A stretch of 64,000 nucleotides of DNA, from the NCBI RefSeq assembly GCF_009617575.1, contig NZ_WIXJ01000003.1, positions 241,170 to 305,169 on the forward strand. Direction: 5' to 3'. Shown here in pieces: positions 39,991-48,307 of this stretch (its first letter is position 1; each line of letters starts with the position of its first letter). The stretch comes from Rhodocyclus gracilis. Its GTDB lineage: Bacteria > Pseudomonadota > Gammaproteobacteria > Burkholderiales > Rhodocyclaceae. Both the position numbers and the translations under genes were made by a program. Below the pieces are notes generated by a model. The model was not told the origin of the DNA. It was given only the letters and a program-made list of their open reading frames with translations, and made no database searches.

Positions 39991-41967
39991 TCAGGCCGGG
40001 GGGCTGTCGATGGAGCGCGTGTGCGCCGCGTACTGCATGTCTTCGACGAGGATGTGGTGGTTCAGCCAGCGGGTGAGGAAGCGCATCAGTTCGTTTTCCA
40101 GCGCCGCCGGGAAGCCCTGCCGCGTTTTCCAGCGCGCCTGCTCGATGCGCGTGGCGATGGCGGCGTGCAGGGCGGTGTGGCGTGCGCGGTCGGGGAAATC
40201 GATGCGCGCCAGATGTGCTTCTTCGCGGGCGAAGTGTTCCTGCGCGTAGGCAACGAGATCGTCGAGGATGAATTCGAGCGTGTTGTGATTGGCCAGTTCG
40301 ATGTTCACGCCGAGGTCGTTGATGATGTCGACCAGTCGCTGGTGGTCGGCGTCGAGTTCGGCATTGCCGACCGACATGGCCGGCGTCCAGCGGATGAACT
40401 GCGCGGTCCGTTTGCGTTCGTGGACAGCCAGGAAAGCGTCGACGACGGCGGGATCAAAGTGTGCGCCGGCTTCGCGGCGAATCATTGCCAGCGCTTGCGC
40501 CTCGGTCCACGGTCGTTTGTAGGGGCGGTCGCTGATGAGGGCGTCGAAGACATCGACGACGGCGACGATGCGCGCCGCCAGCGGGATGTTCTCGCCAGCG
40601 AGGCGGTCCGGGTAGCCCTCGCCGTCGTAGCGTTCGTGGTGGCTGCGCGCGATCGTCGCCGCCAGTTCAAAGAGGCGGGCTTCGCCGTGCGCGGCGAGCG
40701 CCGCCGATTGGCTGAGCATGCTGTGACCAATGAGGGCGTGCCGATTGATCACCGTGCGCTCTTCCGCGTTCAGCGCGCCAGGTTTGAGCAGGATGTTTTC
40801 GGGAATGCCGACTTTGCCCAGATCGTGCAGGACGGCGGCGTAGCCGATGTTCTCCAGCATGTGGGGCGTGATCGCCGCGTGGCTGGGCGCCAGCGCGCTG
40901 GCGATTTCGGCGCTCATGCGCGCAACGCGGCCAACGTGGCGGGCGGTGTCGGTATCTTTGTATTCAGCGAGGGTAGCGAGCGTCGAGACGGTCGCCCGCT
41001 GCGTGCGTAGCAGTTGTTGCGCGACCTGCGCGTGTTCGACCGCCGGGGCAATGGCGCGGGTGAAGGCGTCGAGCATGCGCTGGTGCCAGTCGGGTAGCGG
41101 TGCCGCCAGACAGAGCAGGATCAGCACCGGCTGCGTTTGTTCGCCGGTGGTCTGCACGAAGAGCGCGGCGTAATCGTCGGCAAAGATGCTGTGCCGGGCG
41201 CTCCAGGCGCGTCGCAGAAAGGCGCGCATGGCCGGCGTGTCGAGGCGGGCGACGGGCGTGCATATGCGCCTGGCGAATTCGCCCATGCCGGCCAGGGCGA
41301 TCAGGTCACCGTGCGCGGTGTCGCCGGTTTTGCGCTCCACGCAAAACAGCCCGCCGCGCAGGGCGATTTCCTGCTCGCCCAGAATGCGCAGGACGCCGGC
41401 AGCGACGTCAGCGACCGTACGCGCGCCGGCGATCTGCGCTGGCGATTCGGTCAGGCGCAGATGCAGCGCACGGCGCTTCTGCTCGCGCAGGGCCGTCGCC
41501 AGCGAGGCCGCCCACTCGTGGCTGCGCTGGGTGAACAGGCAATCGGCGACACCCAGCTCCCACAGCGCGTCGGCGGTCTTCGCCTCAAGCGGGGTCGCGC
41601 TGCGTACCATCACGGAGAGCAGGGGGCGCGCTTCGGCCAGCAGGCGAAGAACGTGGGCAGGAAGCGTGGTGCAGGCGGGGAGGGGGGGGATGCCCGAGAA
41701 CGGCGGGCTTGCGGCGGATGCCACCGGTACCGCGCTGTGCGTGCCGACCGCGGCCCTCGCGGCGGCGTTGTGGCAGAGCAGCACGAGGCCGATCGACGCA
41801 TCGCGCTGCAGTGCCGCGACTGCCTCGTCCAATGTCACCACCGTGTGAATGGCGTGACCCGCCAGTTGCGGCGAGGCGGTGAGCTGCGCGAGCCAATCCC
41901 CGGATGGAGAGGCGACAACCAGAATGGCAGCGGATGTCGGTCGGGTCGAGGGGGCGGTGTGAGTCAC
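39991..41967 (-). CDS. HD-GYP phosphodiesterase fused to bacteriohemerythrin
   Basis: A 658-aa signalling protein. The N-terminal ~120 residues look like a degenerate receiver without a clear phospho-Asp; residues about 150-310 match the DUF3369 region seen in HD-GYP regulators; the HD-GYP domain spans about 345-500, with HD at His381/Asp382 (LHDLGKVGIPENILLKPGAL) and HHERYDGEGYP. A C-terminal hemerythrin (about 525-645) keeps the diiron ligands: DADHQRLV, EHFAREE, RHTALHAAI and NHHILVED. By family knowledge HD-GYP hydrolyses c-di-GMP and hemerythrin binds O2, so I infer an oxygen- or iron-tuned phosphodiesterase. Confidence 0.9.
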   Translation of the reverse strand: MTHTAPSTRPTSAAILVVASPSGDWLAQLTASPQLAGHAIHTVVTLDEAVAALQRDASIGLVLLCHNAAARAAVGTHSAVPVASAASPPFSGIPPLPACTTLPAHVLRLLAEARPLLSVMVRSATPLEAKTADALWELGVADCLFTQRSHEWAASLATALREQKRRALHLRLTESPAQIAGARTVADVAAGVLRILGEQEIALRGGLFCVERKTGDTAHGDLIALAGMGEFARRICTPVARLDTPAMRAFLRRAWSARHSIFADDYAALFVQTTGEQTQPVLILLCLAAPLPDWHQRMLDAFTRAIAPAVEHAQVAQQLLRTQRATVSTLATLAEYKDTDTARHVGRVARMSAEIASALAPSHAAITPHMLENIGYAAVLHDLGKVGIPENILLKPGALNAEERTVINRHALIGHSMLSQSAALAAHGEARLFELAATIARSHHERYDGEGYPDRLAGENIPLAARIVAVVDVFDALISDRPYKRPWTEAQALAMIRREAGAHFDPAVVDAFLAVHERKRTAQFIRWTPAMSVGNAELDADHQRLVDIINDLGVNIELANHNTLEFILDDLVAYAQEHFAREEAHLARIDFPDRARHTALHAAIATRIEQARWKTRQGFPAALENELMRFLTRWLNHHILVEDMQYAAHTRSIDSPPA

Positions 41968-42081
41968 GATGAACGGGGCGTGCGGGGCATCGCCGTGGGC
42001 CGACGGCGAAGGCTAGGGGAGCGACTGTACGGCAACTTCTCGTGCCGTTCAATGACTTTACTGCGCTGAATTTCAAAGGTT

Positions 42082-42098
42082 TTCCAATGTCATTGGAA
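42082..42098. promoter_or_regulatory. 17-bp perfect palindrome upstream of the HD-GYP gene
   Basis: TTCCAATGTCATTGGAA is an 8+1+8 perfect inverted repeat, 115 bases from the HD-GYP start and 217 from tetR. Size and symmetry fit a dimeric repressor or activator site; the protein is unknown. Confidence 0.5.
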
Positions 42099-42256
42099 GG
42101 TGTGTGGCGGCGGCCGGCGGATGGCGCGGAGCCGTCGCCGCGCTGGGGGATGTGCGTGGCGGTGTGCCGGGCGTCGGTGGGGTAGCGAGGGCGCACCCGG
42201 CTCGCGAGAGGGGCGCGAGAGGGCCGCGAAATTTGCTGCGCGGCGCTGGACGCGTA

Positions 42257-42300
42257 TTGACGCCGCCCGGTGCCGCCGATTACATTACTGACCGGTCAGT
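42257..42300 (+). promoter_or_regulatory. tetR promoter with overlapping 14-bp operator
   Basis: TTGACG (42257-42262), an 18-base spacer and TACATT (42281-42286) form a sigma-70 promoter. Directly after lies the perfect palindrome ACTGACCGGTCAGT (42287-42300), covering the expected transcription start. This is the classic layout for TetR autorepression. Confidence 0.75.
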
Positions 42301-42314
42301 CATTAGTGGTCGTC

Positions 42315-43151
42315 ATGAACCAGATTCGTCAGCCATCGCGCCGGGAGGCGCCGCAAGCGTCGGCAGGCGCGGCGGATGCCCCGCCGTTCGCCGCTTCGTC
42401 CTTGTGCGCCTTCATCGAGACGCTGGGCATGGCGTCCTGGCAAAAAACCCTGCAGGAGTCGTCTGCGCCGCCCGTCGCCTCCGGCGACAGTGCGCCCGTG
42501 CGGCGCCGGCGCAAGGCGGCGCGGCCTTCTGAACTGGTGGCGGCGGCGCTCGGTCTTTTCGTCGAACGTGGCTTTGCCGCGACGCGGCTCGACGATGTGG
42601 CGGCCCGTGCGGGCGTTTCCAAGGGCACGCTCTATTTGTATTTCGACAGCAAGGAAGCGCTCTTCAAGTCCGTGGTCGAAGAGTCGCTGGTGCCGGCGCT
42701 GGCGGCGGCGGAGCAATGGCTGGCGCAGTACGAGGGCAGCGCGACCGACAGCGTGCGCGAGTTGCTCGTTGGCTGGTGGGTCCTGCTTGGCGAAACGCCG
42801 CTGGCCGGCATGCCGAAGCTGATTATTGCCGAGGCGGGCAATTTTCCTGAATTGGCGAAGTTCTATCACGAGCGCGTCATCGTGCGTGGTCGCGCCCTGA
42901 TGCGCACGGTGCTCGAACGTGGCATCGCGCGCGGCGAATTCCGTCCGCTGGACATCGAAATCGCCATTGACGTCATTTTTTCGCCGATCCTCATGTTGCT
43001 GATCTGGCGGCATTCGATGGTGGGCATGTGCGGCTACGATTACGCGCCGGCGACCTATCTGGAGACTCACATGAACCTGCTCATCAACGGCCTGTGTGCC
43101 GATTCACGCACGGGCACTGCCGGCGCGTCGGCTGCCGAGGGGCGGGCATGA
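42315..43151 (+). CDS. TetR/AcrR family repressor of the efflux operon
   Basis: A 278-aa regulator whose HTH is at about residues 85-112 (ATRLDDVAARAGVSKGTLYL, then YF) and whose C-terminus is a helical ligand domain. The start at 42315 is chosen because the operator and -10 box lie just upstream, which rules out the in-frame ATG at 42270; an internal ATG at 42429 would give 240 aa. Neither has a good Shine-Dalgarno. The ~65-residue N-terminal arm is unusual for TetR proteins. The stop overlaps the adaptor start (ATGA), so the repressor is co-translated with the pump it presumably controls. Confidence 0.9.
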   Translation: MNQIRQPSRREAPQASAGAADAPPFAASSLCAFIETLGMASWQKTLQESSAPPVASGDSAPVRRRRKAARPSELVAAALGLFVERGFAATRLDDVAARAGVSKGTLYLYFDSKEALFKSVVEESLVPALAAAEQWLAQYEGSATDSVRELLVGWWVLLGETPLAGMPKLIIAEAGNFPELAKFYHERVIVRGRALMRTVLERGIARGEFRPLDIEIAIDVIFSPILMLLIWRHSMVGMCGYDYAPATYLETHMNLLINGLCADSRTGTAGASAAEGRA

Positions 43152-44323
43152 AGGGGATGAACTCTGGCGGACTGTCCTGTGGGCGTCGCGCCATATTCGC
43201 GGGCGTCGGCCTGCCTGCGCTCGTCGTGCTGGTATTGGCGGGCTGTGCCAAAGAGCCGCCGGCGCCGCCGACGCCCCGGCCGGTGGTGACGCAGGTGCTC
43301 GGCAGTGGCGGTGAAGCGGCGGCGACGACGTATGCGGGCGAACTGCGCTCGCGCTATGAGACGCCGTTGGGCTTTCGCGTCGGCGGCAAGATCATCGAAC
43401 GGCGCGCCAACGCCGGCGCAACCGTCAAGGCGGGCGAGGTGCTGGCGCGGCTCGATCCGGCCGATACCGCGCTCAGCGCCAGTTCGGCAGACGCGCAGCT
43501 GGCGCTGGCGCAGGCCGACGCGCGTCGCTATCGTGAATTACGCGACAAGAACTTCGTCAGCCAGTCGGCGCTCGACGCCAAGGAAACGGCGCTGAAATCG
43601 GCGCAGGCGCAGGCGGATCTGGCACACAACCAGCGGGCGTATACCGTCCTGACGGCGGACGCTCCGGGCGTCGTCGCCGAGGTGGTCGCCGAAGTCGGGC
43701 AGGTGGTGGCGGCCGGACAGACCGTCTTTCGCCTGTCGCGGCCCGGCGCGCTCGAAGTGGCCATCGCCATTCCTGAATCGCGCGTGACGCAACTGCGCGT
43801 CGGGCAGTCCGCCGAGGTGAGCCTGTGGGCCGACGAACGCGCCCGCTACCGTGGCGTGCTGCGCGAGCTGGCGAGTGTCGCCGATCCGGTGACGCGCACC
43901 TTCGCGGCGCGCGTTTCGCTCGTCGATCCGGATGCGCGCGCCTTGCTCGGCATGACGGCGCGCGTGCGCTTCGCTGACGCCAAACCGGTGGCCTCCGCCC
44001 TCTTCGTGCCGCTGACGGCGATCTTCCAGCAGGCGGGCAAAGCGGCGGTCTGGGTCGTCGGCGCCGATGAGACGGTCTCCCTGCGCCCGGTGAGCGTGAC
44101 GGCCTGGGGCGAACAGGGTGCGACGCTGGCGGGCGGTGTTGCCGCTGGCGAGCGCATCGTCGTCGCTGGCGTGCATAAGCTCACGCAGGGTGAGAAGGTC
44201 AAGGTGGCACCGGCAGAAGCCGCACCGCCGCCAGCGTCCTCTGCGCCGGCCACAGCGACCGCGTCAGCCGCCGCCTCGACTCCTGCCGCTTCCCCCACTC
44301 CCGCCGCGGGCGCGGCCCGATGA
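43148..44323 (+). CDS. RND efflux periplasmic adaptor (lipoprotein)
   Basis: A 391-aa membrane-fusion protein joining the inner-membrane pump to TolC. Lipobox LAGC (Cys33) marks a lipid-anchored periplasmic protein. It shows the biotinyl-lipoyl halves (GFRVGGKIIERRANAGATVK and LTADAPGVVAEVVAEVGQVV), a short helical hairpin (ALAQADARRYRELRDKNFVS), a beta-barrel region (VGQSAEVSLWADERARYRG) and a membrane-proximal domain. The C-terminal 40 residues are Ala/Pro/Thr-rich. It overlaps tetR and the permease by 4 bases each. Confidence 0.94.
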   Translation: MKGMNSGGLSCGRRAIFAGVGLPALVVLVLAGCAKEPPAPPTPRPVVTQVLGSGGEAAATTYAGELRSRYETPLGFRVGGKIIERRANAGATVKAGEVLARLDPADTALSASSADAQLALAQADARRYRELRDKNFVSQSALDAKETALKSAQAQADLAHNQRAYTVLTADAPGVVAEVVAEVGQVVAAGQTVFRLSRPGALEVAIAIPESRVTQLRVGQSAEVSLWADERARYRGVLRELASVADPVTRTFAARVSLVDPDARALLGMTARVRFADAKPVASALFVPLTAIFQQAGKAAVWVVGADETVSLRPVSVTAWGEQGATLAGGVAAGERIVVAGVHKLTQGEKVKVAPAEAAPPPASSAPATATASAAASTPAASPTPAAGAAR

Positions 44324-47300
44324 AGCATCTCAATCTGTCCGAGTGGTCGCTGTCGCACCGCTCGATGGTCGGCTACCTGATCGTCGTGCTGATGCTGGCG
44401 GGCGTCCTGTCGTACTTCAAACTTGGCCGGGCCGAAGACCCGGATTTCACCTTCAAGGTGATGGTCGTGCGCACCTTGTGGGCTGGCGCGACGGCGAGCG
44501 AGGTCGAGCAGCAGATCACCGAGCGCATCGAAAAGAAGTTGCAGGAAACGCCGTGGGTCGATGTCATGCGCTCCTCGTCGAAATCCGGCGAGTCGCTGGT
44601 TTTCCTGGTGCTGAAGGACTACACGCCGAAAAAGGAGGTGCCGGATTCCTGGTATCAGGTGCGCAAGAAGATCGGCGATATTCGCGACACCTTGCCCTCC
44701 GGCGTGCAGGGGCCGTACATCAACGATGAGTTCGGCGACACGTTTGTCACGCTCTACGCGCTGACTGGCGATGGCTTCGATCTGGCCCGCCTGCGTCACG
44801 AGGCCGACCGTGTCGCGCGCGAACTGCGGCGCGTCGACGATGTGAAAAAAGTCGAGCTGGTCGGCGTGCAGGACGAGAAAATCTACGTCGAGATGTCGCA
44901 CGCCCGCCTCGCGGCGCTGGGCGTCGATCCACAACTGGTGTTTGCGGCGCTGAAGAGCCAGAACGCCGTGACGCCAGCGGGCTTTGTCGAGACCGACAGC
45001 GATCGCGTACGCATTCGCGTCAGCGGCGAGTTCGACTCGGAGGCGGCGGTCCGCAACGTCGCCGTGCACGCGGGCGGGAAAACCTTCCACGTCGGCGATC
45101 TGGCGACGGTGCGGCGAGGTTTCGCCGATCCGCCGACGCCGCGCATGCGCTTTGGTGGCGAGGACGCCATCGGCGTTGCCGTGGCGATGAGCAAGGGCGG
45201 CGACGTCATTCATCTGGGCGACGCGCTGCGGCGCGAAGTAGCGCGCTTGCAGGCGGATTTGCCCAAGGGCATCGATATCCACGTCGTTGCCGACCAGCCG
45301 CAGGTAGTGGAGGAATCCATCCAGCTCTTCATGTCCTCGCTGGCCGAGGCGCTGGTGATCGTTCTGGCTGTCTCGTTCATCAGCCTCGGGCTGCGTACCG
45401 GCACGGTCGTCGCCTTGTCGATCCCGCTCGTGCTGGCGATCACGTTCCTGCTGATGCTGGTGTTCGGCATCGACCTGCAGCGCATTTCGCTCGGCGCGCT
45501 GATCATCGCGCTCGGGCTGCTGGTGGACGACGCGATCATCGCCGTCGAGATGATGGTGGTGAAGATGGAGCAGGGCTGGGACCGCTTCCGCGCCGCGACC
45601 TTTGCCTATACCTCGACGGCTTTCCCGATGCTGACCGGCACGCTGATCACGGCGGCGGCGTTCACGCCGGTCGGCTTCGCCCGTTCCGGGGCGGGCGAGT
45701 ACACCTTCTCGATCTTCGCCGTCGTCACCATCGCGCTGCTGGTTTCGTGGGTCGTCGCCGTGGTGTTCACGCCGTTTATCGGCTACCTGTTGCTCAATCA
45801 GAAAAAACTCGAGGCCATTGGGCAGGCGCGCGGTGGCGACGTCTACAACACGCCCTTCTACCGGCGCGTGCGTGCTCTGGTCGACGGGTGCGTGCGTCGG
45901 CGCTGGCGGGTGATCGGCGCGACGGTCTTTGCCTTTGTGCTGGCGCTGGTGGCTTTCTCGACGGGGGTGCAAAAGCAGTTCTTCCCGGCGTCGAGCCGGC
46001 CGGAGTTGCTGGTCGATCTGTGGCTGCCGCAAGGCGCTTCGCTGAAGGCGACGGAAACGGCGACGAAGAAGCTGGAGCATCTGCTGCTCGACACGCCGGA
46101 ATTGAACCGTTCGGTGAAGTTCTTCGCCGATTACATCGGCAATGGCAGCCCGCGCTTCTATCTGCCGCTCGATCAGCAGTTGTTCAACGACAACTTCGCC
46201 CAGTTTGTCGTCACCACGAACGACATCGCCGCGCGCGAAGACCTCAAGCGTCGTCTGGAAGCGATCTTCGCCGACGAGAAAGGCGAGTGGAGCGGTCTGC
46301 GCGCGCGCGTGCTGCGCCTCGAGAATGGACCGCCGGTCGGCTTTCCGGTGCAGTTCCGCGTCTCTGGCGAGGATCGCGTCGCCTTGCGCGCCGCAGCCGA
46401 GCAGGTCGCCGCGATCATGCGGCAGAGCCCGCATCTGGCGGACGTCAATTTCGACTGGAACGAGATGGGCAAGACCGTTCACCTCGAGGTCGATCAGGAA
46501 CGGGCGCGGGCCTTGGGTATCAGCACGCAGGAGTTGTCCGAGTTCGTCAGCTCGCTCCTCAACGGCGTGGCGGTGACGCAGTTGCGCGATGGCGATCAGC
46601 TGATCGACGTCGTCGCCCGTGCTGCCGGCGACGAGCGTACGCGTCTATCGGCGCTCGCCGACATCAACATCCGCACGGCGAGCGGCAAGTACGTGCCGCT
46701 GTCGCAGGCGGTGACGATCCGCTATGAGCTGGAAGACGGTCTCATCTGGCGGCGCAATCGCGTGCCGACGGTGACGGTGCGGGCGGACATCCGCGACGGC
46801 ACGCAGGCGCCCGTCGTCTCCGCGCAAATCGATCCGCAACTCGATGCGGTGCGCGCGAAACTGCCGGCGGGTTTTCGTATCGAAGTGGGCGGCGCGACGG
46901 AGGAATCCGCCAAGGGCGAGGCATCGATCAAGGCGGTGATGCCGATCATGCTGCTGGGCGTCGTCACGCTGTTGATGATCCAGTTGCAGAACATCGGTCG
47001 TACGGTGATGGTCCTGCTGACCGCGCCGCTCGGCTTGATCGGTGTCGCCATCGCCTTGCTGGTGTTTCAGGTGCCGTTCGGCTTCGTCGCCAATCTTGGT
47101 GTAATCGCCCTGATGGGCATGATCATGCGCAATTCGGTGATTCTCGTCGATCAGATCGATCAGGACGAAAAGAGCGGCAAGGCGACCTGGGATGCCATCG
47201 TCGATTCGACGGTGCGGCGTTTCCGGCCGATCATGCTGACCGCGTCGGCGGCGATTCTGGCGATGATTCCGCTGACGCGCAGCGTCTTCTGGGGGCCGAT

Positions 47301-47448
47301 GGCGGTCGCCATCATGGGCGGGCTGATTGTCGCCACCGTCCTGACCTTGCTCTTTTTGCCGGCCTTGTACGCCGCCTGGTATCGCGTCATGCCGGCGGCG
47401 GAATCGTCCGGGCCGCGCGCGGCGGTGCCTGAAACGGCTCGGGTATAA
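44320..47448 (+). CDS. RND family efflux permease
   Basis: A 1042-aa AcrB-type proton-driven drug or solvent exporter. It has the usual duplicated layout: an N-terminal membrane helix (MVGYLIVVLMLAGVLSYF), a large periplasmic loop, six central helices, a second loop and a C-terminal helix bundle (FGFVANLGVIALMGMIMRNS). The proton-relay Asp pair is at residues 403-404 (LGLLVDDAIIAVEMM). Substrate cannot be told from sequence. It is coupled to the adaptor (ATGA) and followed by the pcm-like gene and tolC. Confidence 0.95.
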   Translation: MKHLNLSEWSLSHRSMVGYLIVVLMLAGVLSYFKLGRAEDPDFTFKVMVVRTLWAGATASEVEQQITERIEKKLQETPWVDVMRSSSKSGESLVFLVLKDYTPKKEVPDSWYQVRKKIGDIRDTLPSGVQGPYINDEFGDTFVTLYALTGDGFDLARLRHEADRVARELRRVDDVKKVELVGVQDEKIYVEMSHARLAALGVDPQLVFAALKSQNAVTPAGFVETDSDRVRIRVSGEFDSEAAVRNVAVHAGGKTFHVGDLATVRRGFADPPTPRMRFGGEDAIGVAVAMSKGGDVIHLGDALRREVARLQADLPKGIDIHVVADQPQVVEESIQLFMSSLAEALVIVLAVSFISLGLRTGTVVALSIPLVLAITFLLMLVFGIDLQRISLGALIIALGLLVDDAIIAVEMMVVKMEQGWDRFRAATFAYTSTAFPMLTGTLITAAAFTPVGFARSGAGEYTFSIFAVVTIALLVSWVVAVVFTPFIGYLLLNQKKLEAIGQARGGDVYNTPFYRRVRALVDGCVRRRWRVIGATVFAFVLALVAFSTGVQKQFFPASSRPELLVDLWLPQGASLKATETATKKLEHLLLDTPELNRSVKFFADYIGNGSPRFYLPLDQQLFNDNFAQFVVTTNDIAAREDLKRRLEAIFADEKGEWSGLRARVLRLENGPPVGFPVQFRVSGEDRVALRAAAEQVAAIMRQSPHLADVNFDWNEMGKTVHLEVDQERARALGISTQELSEFVSSLLNGVAVTQLRDGDQLIDVVARAAGDERTRLSALADINIRTASGKYVPLSQAVTIRYELEDGLIWRRNRVPTVTVRADIRDGTQAPVVSAQIDPQLDAVRAKLPAGFRIEVGGATEESAKGEASIKAVMPIMLLGVVTLLMIQLQNIGRTVMVLLTAPLGLIGVAIALLVFQVPFGFVANLGVIALMGMIMRNSVILVDQIDQDEKSGKATWDAIVDSTVRRFRPIMLTASAAILAMIPLTRSVFWGPMAVAIMGGLIVATVLTLLFLPALYAAWYRVMPAAESSGPRAAVPETARV

Positions 47449-47580
47449 TTTATGGGCTTTCTCGTCGGTGTTTTCCGTGGTGGCGCCAGCACCGTCGGTG
47501 CCGGAGCAGACACGTCGGCGAGTAGATCAAGCGGCCGGAAACGGCCATTCAGCGACCATTTTGGCGGGGGCAGGACAGGC

Positions 47581-48234
47581 ATGGATTTCGAGCAGGCACG
47601 TTTCAAGATGATCGAACAGCAAATCCGCCCCTGGGATGTGCTCGATCCGACCGTCCTCGATCTGCTGTCGGAGGTCCGGCGCGAAGACTTCGTGCCGCCG
47701 GCGCTGAAGTCTCTCGCTTTCGCCGACCTTGACCTGCCGATCGGCAAAGGCCGCCACATGCTGCCGCCGAAGATCGAAGCGCGCCTGTTGCAGGAGCTGA
47801 CGGTGCGCTCCTCCGACGTCGTTCTCGAAGTCGGCGCCGGGACGGGCTACATGGCCGCCCTGCTGGCGTCGACCGCCGAATTTGTCGTCGCCATCGAGAG
47901 CGACGCCGATCTGGCGGCGATTGCCGAACGCAATCTGGCGCAGGCCGGCTTTGCCAACGTCAGCGTCGAAGTCGGCGATGGCTCGCGCGGCTGGGCGGAA
48001 CAGGCGCCGTACGACGTGATCGTCATTTCCGGCGCGCTGCCCGAGCTACCCCGCGAATTTCTGACCCAACTCAAGGTGGGTGGACGACTGGTCGCCATCG
48101 TCGGCGCCGCGCCCGCCATGGAAGCCATTCTCGTCACGCGTACCGACGAGGACGCCTGGAGTACCGTGAACCTCTTCGAAACCGTGGTGCCGCTGCTGAA
48201 CAATGTGGCGCCAAGCCGACCGTTCGTATTCTGA
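47581..48234 (+). CDS. Protein-L-isoaspartate O-methyltransferase-like protein
   Basis: A 217-aa SAM-dependent methyltransferase fold. It begins MDFEQARFKMIEQQIRPWDV; motif I is VVLEVGAGTGYMAALLA, then VVAIESDADLAAIAERNL and YDVIVISGALPELP. PCMT enzymes repair isoaspartyl residues. This subgroup, found between RND pumps and tolC in betaproteobacteria, may have diverged: the usual family opening (MVxxQLxxRGI) is altered to MIEQQIRPWDV. It follows the permease by 132 bases and precedes tolC by 73. Confidence 0.88.
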   Translation: MDFEQARFKMIEQQIRPWDVLDPTVLDLLSEVRREDFVPPALKSLAFADLDLPIGKGRHMLPPKIEARLLQELTVRSSDVVLEVGAGTGYMAALLASTAEFVVAIESDADLAAIAERNLAQAGFANVSVEVGDGSRGWAEQAPYDVIVISGALPELPREFLTQLKVGGRLVAIVGAAPAMEAILVTRTDEDAWSTVNLFETVVPLLNNVAPSRPFVF

Positions 48235-48307
48235 ATATTCCGAGTCTTCCGCGGGCCGCCGCGGCGGCTCCGATATCGCCTGACACGCCTGAAAGCGAGA
48301 TATTTCC

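Larger units (their letters stand above)
41968..42314. other. Divergent HD-GYP/tetR intergenic region (347 bp)
   Basis: It holds two separate palindromes (42082-42098 and 42287-42300), the tetR promoter, and a GC-rich stretch (42100-42250) with no supported gene. The segment 42040-42100 is AT-richer and could include the HD-GYP promoter. Confidence 0.6.

Noticed and set aside
43846..46482. An 878-codon open frame antisense to the RND adaptor and permease
   Set aside because: It is the shadow of the real genes in high-GC sequence: composition is Arg/His/Gln-rich, there is no family pattern, and the plus-strand product is unmistakable.
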